DNA of 64,000 nt from Fibrisoma montanum. Lineage in GTDB: Bacteria; Bacteroidota; Bacteroidia; Cytophagales; Spirosomataceae. This document shows positions 9,801-17,322 of the stretch, in pieces. The stretch's first letter is position 1, and each line of letters begins with the position of its first letter. The DNA lies in the NCBI RefSeq assembly GCF_003583365.1, contig NZ_QXED01000005.1:496001-560000 (forward strand), written 5' to 3'. The notes beneath the pieces are model-generated. The model was not told the DNA's origin. It saw only the letters and a list, made by a program, of their open reading frames with translations, and did not search any database. A program made the position numbers and the translations under genes.

Positions 9801-9998
9801 ACGCTTTGTTACGTTGGTTTCCACCTCATCGGCCGAAGCGCCCCGGTAGGTTGTCGCCACGCTGACCACGTTGGCTTCGAACTTCGGCAACAAATTGTAT
9901 GACAACTGCTGGTAACTCAATGCACCGAACAGAATCAGTACAGTGAAGACCGTGAGAACCAGCAGCGGCCGTTTGACGGCAATTTCGGATACAGACAT
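6867..9998 (-). CDS. RND efflux transporter permease (AcrB/HAE1 family)
   Basis: 1043 residues, the normal length of the AcrB/MexB/MdtB family. The N-terminal membrane helix, two large periplasmic loops and twelve membrane segments are recognisable. The proton-relay region GILVDDSIVVLENI in TM4 has the paired Asp, and the second half carries VGLVAKNAILIVDFANQL followed by GAGAETKNGMAW. The protein drives proton-coupled export of drugs or lipids through a tripartite complex with the periplasmic adaptor (10108-11163) and the TolC-like channel (11185-12513) encoded upstream in the same operon. Substrates are not predictable. Expression is probably controlled by the MarR regulator at 12573-13031. 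Confidence 0.96.
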   Translation of the reverse strand: MSVSEIAVKRPLLVLTVFTVLILFGALSYQQLSYNLLPKFEANVVSVATTYRGASADEVETNVTKRIEDALSSLEGLDRMTSTSQEGASIVVIQLKNGVNTTLAQQDAQRKVEQIINLLPDEADRPIINKFSTDELPVLRMGVTANLPPTKLYDLIDDNIKPQLSNVSGVGQVNVIGGNEREIQVNVNQEKLRGYGLSIGQVSQAIAAANTSFPAGQLETRESQYSIRFDASVETTNRMRNLIVARRANGSEVLLKDVAEVVDATTKPTAINHINAQPSIGLQIQKQSDANAVSVSQLTQQRIRQLEKQYSNINLKFNIAADQSVYTLASADAVVFDMGLAILIVSVVMLLFLHSFRSAMFVLVALPSSMIPTFALMYLMGFSLNLMTLMALSLVVGILVDDSIVVLENINRHLEMGKDKRTAALDGRSEIGFTALAITLVDVVVFVPLAMTGGLIGNILREFALVVVFSTLMSLLVSFTLTPLLASRFGKIEVLNPKSLWGRLNIGFENMISRLTEAYGRILVWVLGHKRWIFLTVIALLVGSIALVPAGFIGGAFMPQSDQGEMNVNIELAPTASIYQTNSLAQRAEQIIMKHPEVTNVFTNVGYSSNGLATASNSNIADLNVKLVDKKQRTISTEEFGQVLKKEVGQIPGVKVTVSPVGIVGAQQAPIQIAVKGTNLKDIREAAATVMNVTKSVPGTQDVKYSVKDPKPEVTVNLDREKMAQLGINATDVGMALQNAFRGNDQSKFKQGGNEYDILISLDRFDRTSPQDVSRLTFVNNQGRTFELSQFATVQEQIGESVLERIDRLSSVTINAQVVGRPVGTVGSDIQAKMAQQKLPEGVSIQYLGQLQQQSDAFGSLGLALMIAILLVYFIMVALYESVVYPFVVLFSIPVALIGALLALALTMESLTVFSIVGMIMLLGLVAKNAILIVDFANQLKAEGHDVVHALIEAGKERLRPILMTTLAMILGMLPIALASGAGAETKNGMAWVIIGGLTSSMLLTLLVVPAMYLVVDRLIARFTKKPTTPKKSQELEVAKAIG

Positions 9999-10107
9999 GT
10001 TGTTGATTAGTGAATGAGCGAATTAGTGAATGCATGAAGTAGTTAGGCAATCGACCCGCACCAGCGGCCAGGATCTGCTACTTCACGCATCTACTACTTC
10101 ACTGATT

Positions 10108-11163
10108 TTATTTTGTGATTTGCACAGGCTTACCGTCGCTCAGGTTCAACTGACCGGTGGTGACGACCTGATCGCCGGCCGCTAATCCGCCGATGACTTC
10201 GATGGTGTCGCCGAAGTCGCGACCGACGGTGATGGCCCGCCGTTGGGCTACATTCCCGTTCACGACGTACACGTACGGGTTCTTGATGCTTTCGACCAGC
10301 GCGATACGCGGAATCTGCAGAGCTTTCTGGTTTGATTTCTGCGAGAAGTCGACGTTTACGAACGTACCGGCTTTCAGACCGTTGGCGTTGTCGATGGTGA
10401 TTTCAACGGGGTAGTTGTGCTCCGCCGTGCCCTGGGGGGCAATGTAGGAAACACGGCCGTTGAAGGTCCGGCCCGGAAATACGTCAGCCGTCACCTTCAC
10501 CGCCTGACCTACCCGTAACCCATACACATCGCTTTCGTTGACCGCTACGTCGACTTTCAGCCGGGCTACGTCCAGGACGCGCCCCAGCACCTTGCCGACG
10601 GTGATGTATTCGCCGGGTTCGATATCTTTCTGTACAATCTGGCCGCTGATGGGCGACTTGACGTTGGCGTCTGCGATCTGCTTTTTGATCTGCTCGGCCT
10701 GATTCACGGCGTTTTCGTAGTTGAACTTCGTTTCGTTTACCTGAATCTCCGTAGTAGCGTTGCCGGCCAGCAGCGTGTTGTAACGAGCCACGTCTTTCTT
10801 CAGCTTGTCGATGGACAGCTGCGTTGATTCCAGCGCCAGCTCCTTCAGCCGGTTATCCAGCTGCACCAGCGTAGCGCCCTGCCGGACAGACGACCCCAGG
10901 TTAAAATTGACCTGCGTGACCTTGCCGGCCGTTGTGGCAATGATGTCGGCTTCCTTGAATGGAATCAGGTTGCCCGTTCTGACAAGCTGCTGACTGACCG
11001 TAGCTTCCTCTACCGGCGTAACCGTTACCGGAATCGCCACGTTCGTCTGCACGACCGGCTGTTTCTGGGCATCAATCTTCTCTTTGTTGGAAGCCAGCCG
11101 GAAACCGATCAGAGCGGTGATTGAGACTAAAGCCACGACGACGATTAACGTTGTCTTTTTCAT
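10108..11163 (-). CDS. RND efflux periplasmic adaptor (AcrA/HlyD family)
   Basis: 351 residues with an N-terminal membrane anchor (residues 5-22, no lipobox Cys visible). Then come a lipoyl-like half-motif (NFNLGSSVRQGATLVQLDN), a helical hairpin, the second lipoyl half (ANVKSPISGQIVQKDIEPGEYI), a beta-barrel domain and a membrane-proximal domain near the C-terminus. It bridges the inner-membrane pump and the outer-membrane channel. The gene is 21 bases downstream of the TolC-like gene and 109 bases upstream of the permease. That 109-base gap contains short repeated blocks around TTAGTGAATG and CTACTTCAC that can fold, but no gene. Confidence 0.95.
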   Translation of the reverse strand: MKKTTLIVVVALVSITALIGFRLASNKEKIDAQKQPVVQTNVAIPVTVTPVEEATVSQQLVRTGNLIPFKEADIIATTAGKVTQVNFNLGSSVRQGATLVQLDNRLKELALESTQLSIDKLKKDVARYNTLLAGNATTEIQVNETKFNYENAVNQAEQIKKQIADANVKSPISGQIVQKDIEPGEYITVGKVLGRVLDVARLKVDVAVNESDVYGLRVGQAVKVTADVFPGRTFNGRVSYIAPQGTAEHNYPVEITIDNANGLKAGTFVNVDFSQKSNQKALQIPRIALVESIKNPYVYVVNGNVAQRRAITVGRDFGDTIEVIGGLAAGDQVVTTGQLNLSDGKPVQITK

Positions 11164-11184
11164 GGTGTATGCTGCGTCTAAAAC

Positions 11185-12513
11185 TTACAGTTGATTATAA
11201 AAATTGAGTAGTGTACCCTGCGATTGCTCCAGGTCAAGCCGGGCCTGGTAGTAATTGATCAGCGAATTGATGTAGTTCGACTGCGCCTGCCGGTACGAGT
11301 TGTCGGCGTTGATAAGGTCCGTCAGCGACTTCGTACCCTGCTTGTATTGCAGTGTCGTTACGTTATACACTTCCTGCGCCAGCTTCACGGTACGTTCGTC
11401 ATTCTGGGCCGTGATCTGAGCCCGCTGCATCTGCGACTGCGAGTTGTTGAACTGGAGCTGAAACGACGAGGTGTTCAGTTTTTGCTGCTCTTCCTGCGTC
11501 AATACGGTCAGCCGTTGCTGCTGAATCTGGGCGTCACGTTGCAGCCCGTCGAAAATGGGCACCCGCAGACTCAGACCGATGTTTCCGAATCCCGTGAATC
11601 GGTTGAACGCGTCGCCGAACTGGTTGGCAAACGCCAGCGTACCGTAGCTGGCCGTAGCGCTGAGGGTCGGCTGATAACCGGCCTTGATCCGGGCCAGCTG
11701 GAGCCGCTGCAGCGCCAGATTCGACTCGCCCTGCTGGAAGCTGACCAGGTTGCGGACGTTGAAAGGCGTGTTCTCGATGGGCGCAATCTGTCCGAACGAC
11801 AGCGAGTCGGGCAAAACCAGTTGCTGGTCCTGCGACAGGCCCATCTGGAATTTCAAGCGGTTGATCGACAGATTCAGGTCGTTTTCAGCCAGCGAAAGCT
11901 GCGAGCGGGTGTTGTTGAAACTAACCTCCGTGTTGGTGTAATCGATTGGCTGAATGACACCGTTATCCCGCTGCAGCTTAAGGATGTTCAGCACCTGCTG
12001 CGTACGTTCCAGGTTGTCGCGGAGCAAACGGATCTGCTGCTGCGCGATAAACACCTGGTAGTAGTTGCTGGCGATGTTGTAAATGATGTCCTCCCGCGTT
12101 TGGCGCGTGTTCAGCTCGGCCAGTTGCTGATTAGGCTTGTTAGCCTTGATGCCAATCAGCAGCGAGCGGTCATAAATAGGCTGGTTTGCCTGCGCAACCA
12201 GGTTCGTCTGGTACTTCTGGCCAAAGGCTACCCGAACGGGTTCCGGACCAAAAACACCCGCCGGAATGATGTTTGTCTGAAGCTTGACGTTGTTGGTAAA
12301 CGTACCTGAACCGGTCACCTGCGGCAGATACTGGCCAAGCGCCTGACGAGCCTGCTGGTCGGCGGTCTGCGCCTGGTACTGGGCAATGCGCGTCGTACCA
12401 AAGTTTTGCAGGCCGTAATCAATACACTGTTTCAGCGACCAGTTCGTCTGAGCCCAGGCGCTCAGTGGTCCTAACAGAATGGCAACTAAGCCAAATGCAA
12501 TTTTACGTTTCAT
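11185..12513 (-). CDS. TolC-family outer-membrane efflux protein
   Basis: 442 residues from the ATG at 12513, which begins a signal peptide (MKRKIAFGLVAILLG...AWAQ). The frame is open 13 codons further upstream, but those lie over the operator sites. Two tandem OEP repeats of long amphipathic, Gln/Asn-rich helices are seen, with the PQVTGSG and PIYD / PIFDG turn motifs expected at the strand-helix junctions. It forms the trimeric outer-membrane duct of the pump encoded by the two following genes. Two palindromic 14-mers directly in front of the start are the probable MarR binding sites. Confidence 0.95.
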   Translation of the reverse strand: MKRKIAFGLVAILLGPLSAWAQTNWSLKQCIDYGLQNFGTTRIAQYQAQTADQQARQALGQYLPQVTGSGTFTNNVKLQTNIIPAGVFGPEPVRVAFGQKYQTNLVAQANQPIYDRSLLIGIKANKPNQQLAELNTRQTREDIIYNIASNYYQVFIAQQQIRLLRDNLERTQQVLNILKLQRDNGVIQPIDYTNTEVSFNNTRSQLSLAENDLNLSINRLKFQMGLSQDQQLVLPDSLSFGQIAPIENTPFNVRNLVSFQQGESNLALQRLQLARIKAGYQPTLSATASYGTLAFANQFGDAFNRFTGFGNIGLSLRVPIFDGLQRDAQIQQQRLTVLTQEEQQKLNTSSFQLQFNNSQSQMQRAQITAQNDERTVKLAQEVYNVTTLQYKQGTKSLTDLINADNSYRQAQSNYINSLINYYQARLDLEQSQGTLLNFYNQL

Positions 12514-12524
12514 AAGTACAATAC

Positions 12525-12553
12525 GTTGACCTATCAACTGTAGATATATCAAC
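12525..12553 (-). promoter_or_regulatory. tandem MarR-type operators in front of the tolC-like gene
   Basis: Two adjacent 14-mers of the form GTTGA-nnnn-TCAAC: gttgacctatcaac at 12525-12538 (perfect 5-bp arms) and gtagatatatcaac at 12540-12553 (one mismatch). Their centres are 15 bp apart, and they lie 12 bases upstream of the tolC-like start codon. The same 14-mer occurs in the marR promoter at 13068-13081. MarR proteins typically bind such short palindromes; binding here is inferred. Confidence 0.7.
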
Positions 12554-12572
12554 GATCTGGTTAAAAAATATA

Positions 12573-13031
12573 TTACTTCTCAAGTATCGTTGTGATTTTA
12601 CGGAGCGTCGTCAGAAACGAGGCTAATTCTTCGGCCGACAACTGGTCGGTAACCTGTTTATCCATGACTTCGGCCGTTTCGATTACTTTTTCAACGACCA
12701 GCTTTCCGGCCGGCGTCAACTGGATCAGATTCTTCCGGCGGTCAACGTCGTCGGATACGATTCGTAAATATCCATCGCGTTCTAAGGTGCGAATCGAGCG
12801 CTGAATGCCTGATTTATCTTTCTGGAGCATGTTGGCAATGTCCTGCTGAGACAGCAAATTATCCTCGGAAAAATAAATGATAAAGAGGATAGGAAACTGT
12901 TCGATCTGCAGCGTAAAGCCCAGGCGCGTCAGTTCGCGGTTAGACTTGCGAGCCATTAAATGACCGGCGTGGCTAATCATGAAAATGAACAAACAACCCA
13001 ACCGCTCGGAGAACTTATCCTGTATTTCCAT
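12573..13031 (-). CDS. MarR family transcriptional regulator of the efflux operon
   Basis: 152 residues from the ATG at 13031; an in-frame ATG at 13049 would add six residues but falls at or before the expected transcription start. The winged-helix domain is visible: LSQQDIANMLQKDKSGIQRSIRTLERDGYLRI is helix-turn-helix plus recognition helix, followed by the wing VSDDVDRRKNLIQLTPAGK, the MarR D-x-R-x-x-x-x-x-LT signature. Helices at both ends form the dimer interface. The gene lies 59 bases upstream of the tolC-like gene in the same direction. Operator palindromes occur both in its own promoter and before tolC, so it probably represses itself and the pump, with release by a pump substrate. 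Confidence 0.93.
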   Translation of the reverse strand: MEIQDKFSERLGCLFIFMISHAGHLMARKSNRELTRLGFTLQIEQFPILFIIYFSEDNLLSQQDIANMLQKDKSGIQRSIRTLERDGYLRIVSDDVDRRKNLIQLTPAGKLVVEKVIETAEVMDKQVTDQLSAEELASFLTTLRKITTILEK

Positions 13032-13053
13032 TTTTTTCTCTCCTACCATGGCG

Positions 13054-13085
13054 CAAATGTATACCCTGTTGATATGTCAACCAAA
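13054..13085 (-). promoter_or_regulatory. Bacteroidota-type promoter of marR
   Basis: On the minus strand TTTG (13085-13082) is followed after 20 bases by TACATTTG (13061-13054). This is an exact match to the Bacteroidota consensus TTTG-N17-23-TAnnTTTG. Transcription would start a few bases before 13049, which supports translation from the ATG at 13031, preceded by an AGGAGAG purine stretch. Confidence 0.75.
13068..13081. promoter_or_regulatory. MarR operator inside the marR promoter spacer
   Basis: gttgatatgtcaac is a 14-bp palindrome with perfect GTTGA/TCAAC arms. It lies between the -33 and -7 elements of the marR promoter, so a bound repressor would block RNA polymerase. It matches the two sites in front of the tolC-like gene. 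Confidence 0.7.
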
Positions 13086-13195
13086 TTTGGGAAAGAAAAG
13101 TTTGACTAGGCTTATATAATAAATGTGCAAACGTCAACTGCTTATTTGTGATATAGATCAACTTGTTAGGATTTGAAAATGAGAGAGGAGTAGGG

Positions 13196-13288
13196 GTGAT
13201 TTTGTCATTCCGACGCAGGAGGAATCTTAGGTAAAAGCAAACCATTCAGCTACCTAAGATTCCTCCTGCGTCGGAATGACAAAATCAC
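13196..13288. repeat. perfect 38-bp inverted repeat (REP/BIME-like element)
   Basis: The arms 13196-13233 and 13251-13288 are exact reverse complements over 38 bases, with a 17-base loop. The core reads GTCATTCCGACGCAGGAGG then AATCTTAG. A diverged copy of the same element, also an inverted repeat, is at 56985-57051. It lies between the divergently placed marR promoter region and the end of the NTF2-like gene; it holds no ORF. It is probably a non-autonomous dispersed palindromic repeat. Confidence 0.85.
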
Positions 13289-13329
13289 GCTAAAATTGAC
13301 GTTTTATATAGCATAAAGAATTAAATCCC

Positions 13330-13767
13330 TTAGCTACTATGGTCGCTGACAATGACCCAGCGCTTTTTGATTTTTCGCCAGAGAAGCGTAAAGTGACCGC
13401 CCGCGTCACCAACTTTTGGGCGCGTTAAGTGCCAGCGCCCGATAACGTAGGCTACGTTCGGCGCGGGGAATTCCATTTGCAGGATGTCGAATTTCAACGT
13501 GCCCATCGACGCCCGGTCGGGGTAGCGTTTCTTGTAATTGGCCAGCGTAGCGTTGTAGCCGTAGGTGATTCCAACCTTGCCTACGAACGTCAGGGAGTCA
13601 GATTGCCAGTAACCCTCCATAAAGCGATCCACCCGGCCGGCGTTCCAGTCTCCGGTCTGGCGTTTCAGGATGTCGAGGATAGCCCGGCGGTCGGCAGCGG
13701 TCTGTGCAAAGGCCGGAACCAGCACCAGTACCCCCCCCAGCAATACGATGTAGCGAATGGTTTTCAT
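13330..13767 (-). CDS. exported NTF2/SnoaL-like (DUF4440-type) protein
   Basis: 145 residues with a signal peptide ending at PAFAQ. The mature part has the short cone-shaped alpha+beta layout of the NTF2-like superfamily: a helical start (RRAILDILKRQTGDWNAGRVDRFMEGYW), then YGYNATLANYKKRYPDRASMG and the strand-rich ending GRWHLTRPKVGDAGGHFTLLWRKIKKRWVIVSDHSS. DUF4440 proteins with this form are common in Bacteroidota and have no known substrate. It stands alone; upstream is the small ORF/lipid kinase pair on the opposite strand. Confidence 0.8.
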   Translation of the reverse strand: MKTIRYIVLLGGVLVLVPAFAQTAADRRAILDILKRQTGDWNAGRVDRFMEGYWQSDSLTFVGKVGITYGYNATLANYKKRYPDRASMGTLKFDILQMEFPAPNVAYVIGRWHLTRPKVGDAGGHFTLLWRKIKKRWVIVSDHSS

Positions 13768-13879
13768 TTTTTATGGCGAACTTTGTTTACAAGAATAAGC
13801 CTTTTACTGATTAAACTGTTATCAATTCGCCAGTGGCTTCAGTAGCAATCCAGTAAGGATCAAGGCGATTCCGTACATC

Positions 13880-13993
13880 ATGAAGCGCATTCGGGACTTT
13901 TACAACGAGTATAAGCCGTACATTTTTTCCGATGGCTGGTACTACGTATTCATTGTTATTTTCATCATTCTGCTTTTTATCTTCTTCTCGTAG
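13880..13993 (+). CDS. small membrane protein (37 residues) coupled to the lipid kinase
   Basis: A short ORF starting ATG at 13880 encodes MKRIRDFYNEYKPYIFSDGW followed by YYVFIVIFIILLFIFFS. It has a basic/polar N-terminus and one very hydrophobic C-terminal helix of about 16 residues, typical of single-pass small membrane proteins. Its stop TAG shares a base with the GTG start of the lipid kinase (TAGTG at 13991-13995), a classic re-initiation arrangement. This, and the lack of any other start for the kinase nearby, supports it being translated. Function is unknown; a regulator or membrane tether of the kinase is possible. Confidence 0.6.
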   Translation: MKRIRDFYNEYKPYIFSDGWYYVFIVIFIILLFIFFS

Positions 13994-14868
13994 TGGCTTC
14001 ACCTGCTGTTCTGGCAATTATCAATCCGCTCTCGGGCACGGCTTCCCCGGCTTTTAAAGCGCGGCTTCATGCTTATTTTCTGCGGCAGGCCGAAGCGCTT
14101 GACTACGCGCCCGAGGCCGTCATGACCGAATACCCCGGCCATGCAACTGAACTGGCTAAATCGGCCATCCAGCGGGGTATTAGCCGGGTGCTGGCCATCG
14201 GGGGCGATGGTACGGTCAACGAAACGGCGCGGGCATTGCGGCAATCCGGTACGGCGCTGGGCATCGTACCGATTGGGTCGGGAAATGGACTGGCCCGGCA
14301 CTTGAAAATCCCGCTGAATCCGACGCAGGCCATCGACAAGGCCCTGAAAGGCCGACCCGTGGTTATTGACAGCGGCCTTATCAATGAGCATCCGTTTTTC
14401 TGTACGGCCGGACTCGGCTTTGAAGCCTACGTAGCGCACCTGTTTGCCCAACAGCCCGTTCGGGGCTTGCCTACCTACATCCGGACCGCCTACCAGGCGT
14501 TCTGGCGCTATCAACCCGGACGGTACGTACTGGATGGGGCGGAGAAAGCGCTCTTTTCGCTGACGTTCGCCAATGCGGGGCAGTTTGGCAACGGCGTCTG
14601 GGTGGCACCAACCGCCAACATTGCCGACGGCCGACTCGAACAGTGCGAGGTACGCCCGTTTCCCAAACACCTGGCGGGGCTGCTGACGTGGCGCTTGTTT
14701 AACCGGAGCATCAACCAATCGGCCTACTGGTCGGGTCGACCCGTAACCACTGCGACGGTGCAGACTGACGAACCGCTGCTGATCCACGCCGACGGCGAAC
14801 CGCTGACGGTGCCGACCGGCCGGGTAGAAGTGCGGGTGATGCCGGGCAGTTCGCTGGTGTTGTTGTGA
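13993..14868 (+). CDS. diacylglycerol/lipid kinase family protein (YegS/BmrU-like)
   Basis: 291 residues from a GTG start that overlaps the preceding small ORF. The kinase domain has the nucleotide-binding motif GGDGTVNE at about residues 73-80, the GSGNGLARHL motif near 95-104, and the later LEQCEVRPF and HADGEPL segments of the C-terminal beta domain. It would phosphorylate a lipid such as diacylglycerol, sphingoid base or undecaprenol at the cytoplasmic face of the membrane. A sphingolipid substrate is conceivable because a serine palmitoyltransferase-like gene is in the window, but this is speculation. Confidence 0.9.
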   Translation: MASPAVLAIINPLSGTASPAFKARLHAYFLRQAEALDYAPEAVMTEYPGHATELAKSAIQRGISRVLAIGGDGTVNETARALRQSGTALGIVPIGSGNGLARHLKIPLNPTQAIDKALKGRPVVIDSGLINEHPFFCTAGLGFEAYVAHLFAQQPVRGLPTYIRTAYQAFWRYQPGRYVLDGAEKALFSLTFANAGQFGNGVWVAPTANIADGRLEQCEVRPFPKHLAGLLTWRLFNRSINQSAYWSGRPVTTATVQTDEPLLIHADGEPLTVPTGRVEVRVMPGSSLVLL

Positions 14869-14993
14869 GGGGAGGAGGTAACGGTTCGGGCTAATTACTA
14901 TGGTTGCCGGAACAACTGCTGATCGTTGCACATAACTGATGTGTATTCAGTCGCGAGTTCTGGCAGGCCCTCTGTAGGAAGACCGTTTTAAGA

Positions 14994-15539
14994 TCAGCGC
15001 TTTCTGTTTATCAAAATTGTAATGGTGACCGCGTAGATGCCAACAATAGCAAACGGAATGGCAACAAATCGGTGTTGAGGCAATACGTACCAGAGCACCA
15101 GCACAACAATGGTTCTTGCAACTGCGTGAAAAACGCCAACCCAATGGTCAATGATCCAACTCAGGGGTAGCCACATCAATCCCGTCAGGATTCCTACGGT
15201 AAGAGGCAATGACGAATAATCCACCAAAAAGAACGGGATGGCAATGGAGTAAACCAGGAGTGCTTGAGCTACGGTGTAGAAGAAAAGTGTATCAAAGGTG
15301 TTTTTGGGCTTATTCTTATCAAGAAAGTTTTCACCGGTGAATTTTGATATAAACATGCCCAGATAGACAATACTCCCTGTGGCAATAAAGAGTACCCAGA
15401 CCTTACCTGTGGGCGATAAAAACAAACCGGCAACGCCAACGATAAGCCAGGCCAATAATCCAGCGATTGGTGTTGCCAACAGTTTCTGCTCTTTAAACGC
15501 CTGCTTTTGCTCCTCAAGCGTCCTGATAAGTTGTGTCAT
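14994..15539 (-). CDS. polytopic membrane protein, DUF7010-like
   Basis: 181 residues with about six transmembrane helices, starting with a polar helix (MTQLIRTLEEQKQAFKEQK) and ending in NRKR. The pattern resembles DUF7010 proteins, recalled without a search. No catalytic motif is seen. It is the last gene of the same-strand AT-rich series that extends to 19943. After its stop, the 125 bases to the lipid kinase end hold no gene, only an imperfect palindrome around CATCAGTTATGTGCAAC. Confidence 0.6.
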   Translation of the reverse strand: MTQLIRTLEEQKQAFKEQKLLATPIAGLLAWLIVGVAGLFLSPTGKVWVLFIATGSIVYLGMFISKFTGENFLDKNKPKNTFDTLFFYTVAQALLVYSIAIPFFLVDYSSLPLTVGILTGLMWLPLSWIIDHWVGVFHAVARTIVVLVLWYVLPQHRFVAIPFAIVGIYAVTITILINRKR

Positions 15540-15696
15540 CGCAGACTGTCAAATGTTCAACGTGGAAGCATTGGTGATGTGACGGTATTTCGTGTTCCGT
15601 CCAGCCCTGGATAAAGATATAAAGCAAAATTTGAAAACAGACGCTCAGCCCATGGTCGTTAGCCCACACGATGCAAACGCCATGTTGCCCGCTGGC

Positions 15697-16227
15697 TTAT
15701 TTTGTAGATACGATGCCCTTGTATTTTTTTGGTTGTGAATAAATGGTCGCACCTAGTAGTTTCCATTCTATAGTACCATGAACAGAGTACTCGAACTTGG
15801 TATTGTCGCTTGTCCGGTCTACAAGGATATATGAAGGTTTCCAGTTTGTACCGCTAACAAAGCCTGTTGTCCATGAATTGCCGCTTATGGGAATATTTAT
15901 CTGTCCTTGTCTGTCCTTGCCATACTTGATGCCCAGTTGATATTTTGAAATCAACGTCTTCTCTAACTCTACGTCAATAAAATAGGTTGCGTTTCTACTT
16001 AAGCTGTCCTCCGAAGTAAACTTCCAGGTTCGGATTTGTGACGAGTTGGGTTCTTTATTGACTTCGTCGTCGTTGGAATTGCTGATGAACGATAGAAGTC
16101 CAAACACAAAAATTATGGATGTAAACAGCCCAAATTGTTCACGCACAAGTCGTGTCGCTCTGAAACAGGTAATAACAAAAAAGAGGAATACTGCGATGTT
16201 TAAAAGTCCCCATAGTAAGTAAAGCAT
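15697..16227 (-). CDS. hypothetical protein with two N-terminal membrane helices
   Basis: Not recognised. 176 residues: two hydrophobic helices at about 1-20 and 33-50, then a soluble domain of about 120 residues with beta-rich composition (QGQINIPISGNSW and FEYSVHGTIEWKLLG). The soluble part may be extracytoplasmic. The gene is AT-rich compared with the core genes and is flanked by palindromic spacers of about 157 and 229 bases. It looks like an ORFan in a cassette-like array. Confidence 0.55.
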   Translation of the reverse strand: MLYLLWGLLNIAVFLFFVITCFRATRLVREQFGLFTSIIFVFGLLSFISNSNDDEVNKEPNSSQIRTWKFTSEDSLSRNATYFIDVELEKTLISKYQLGIKYGKDRQGQINIPISGNSWTTGFVSGTNWKPSYILVDRTSDNTKFEYSVHGTIEWKLLGATIYSQPKKYKGIVSTK

Positions 16228-16456
16228 ACTGGTATGTTTTTAGCGGTCTAAAAAGTTTGCAGGTAGCGGAAAACTATTACCGAAGGTGAGGGGGATAACG
16301 TCCCGCTGATGCTGCAGCTTGGTTTTATTTGATGATGAAAATAAGAACTTTTGCTTGACTTTATTCGTCCAGCCAATAACTGCTGCTGGGTAGCGAACCG
16401 AAGCCTTTTGCTTCAACGTCGAACCCCAATTGCAGCAATACACTTGTTGAGCGAAG

Positions 16457-17164
16457 CTACGGTTTTGTCAAGCCAAAATCCGGTACTGGAATTACTTTAT
16501 AGTCAAATTCTACATTTATACTGTTAATTTCTGCCATAGTTTTAGTGATAGAACTATGAAATTTATTAAAAGGTAATGTGTCATTCGATGAAGTCACGTT
16601 TGGGTTTGTAACAGCATAATTATAAAGTTCGCCTTCTAAATTGTCATAAAGAATGAACTTTCTAAGGTTGGTCGAAATATTTGTTTCCTGTTTAAATACT
16701 AAAGGTGATAATGCGTAGAACGCCGTCAATGCTGCCAATGTAAAAAAAATAGTCCGTACGTACGGACTTGTATTGTTCATTCCGACTTGAGCTGTAAGGA
16801 ATAATAGTACTACAGAAATAGAAGATAAAATTAATAACAGCGCTGACGACGCGAAATGATAAGGATAGAATTCTAAGAAAGCCGCCTTATGCTGCTCTTT
16901 TTGGTTTTCTATTCTATCAAATAAATTCAGAAGTCTTTGAAGGTTTGATTTTTCAAGTGTAGAAAGGGTTTTCATCCCTTCCTTTAGTATAGAAGAGTTT
17001 TTGGATAACGGAGCTAATATTTGCTCACCATTTGAACGTGCCATATATCGAAGAGCAAATGCTCCAATTTGCCAAACGATAAGCATTCCTAAACCTACCA
17101 ATGAGTGTCTAACCCATTTTTTCAAAAAGAATTCTTTCATAAATGAATAGTTAAGATTTGACAT
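16457..17164 (-). CDS. hypothetical membrane protein with periplasmic helical domain
   Basis: Not recognised. 235 residues, AT-rich. A basic N-terminus precedes a membrane helix at about 18-36, a helical region of about 55 residues follows (charged, coiled-coil-like, KTLSTLEKSNLQRLLNLFDR), and two further membrane helices lie at about 107-125 and 134-152. The tail is polar. An alternative start is M9 (MKEFFLKKW). No close functional hint; the neighbours are the DUF262 protein upstream and another ORFan downstream. Confidence 0.55.
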   Translation of the reverse strand: MSNLNYSFMKEFFLKKWVRHSLVGLGMLIVWQIGAFALRYMARSNGEQILAPLSKNSSILKEGMKTLSTLEKSNLQRLLNLFDRIENQKEQHKAAFLEFYPYHFASSALLLILSSISVVLLFLTAQVGMNNTSPYVRTIFFTLAALTAFYALSPLVFKQETNISTNLRKFILYDNLEGELYNYAVTNPNVTSSNDTLPFNKFHSSITKTMAEINSINVEFDYKVIPVPDFGLTKP

Positions 17165-17209
17165 TATATTATTTCATTTTGTCAGATTTGAAGTGTCCAG
17201 CATGATTAC

Positions 17210-17315
17210 ACCCAACGTTCACCTGCGTTCTGTCAGCTAAAACTGCTGCTGAAGAGAAGTACTACAGATGATGATGCTTTCGTCATTCCGCCATAACGCC
17301 AAACCCCTGTTGGCT
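17210..17315 (-). repeat. attC-like imperfect palindrome downstream of the DUF262 gene
   Basis: In gene orientation the element starts at AGCCAAC (17315-17309), just after the DUF262 stop, and ends with GTTGGGT (17216-17210). The latter fits the integron R' box GTTRRRY; the former misses RYYYAAC at one base. Inside each end a GCGTT block repeats in inverted order, giving an imperfect palindrome of 106 bases, within the size range of attC sites. Recognition is by eye and provisional. Confidence 0.3.
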
Positions 17316-17322
17316 GCAGTAC

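Noticed and set aside
11224-12309. 361-residue plus-strand ORF opposite the tolC-like gene
   Set aside because: Antisense shadow: rich in Arg, Leu and Val, no motif, fully inside a well-supported gene.
16240-16443. 67-residue minus-strand ORF in the spacer between two ORFan genes
   Set aside because: Sits within a palindromic spacer; composition is not protein-like and there is no start signal.
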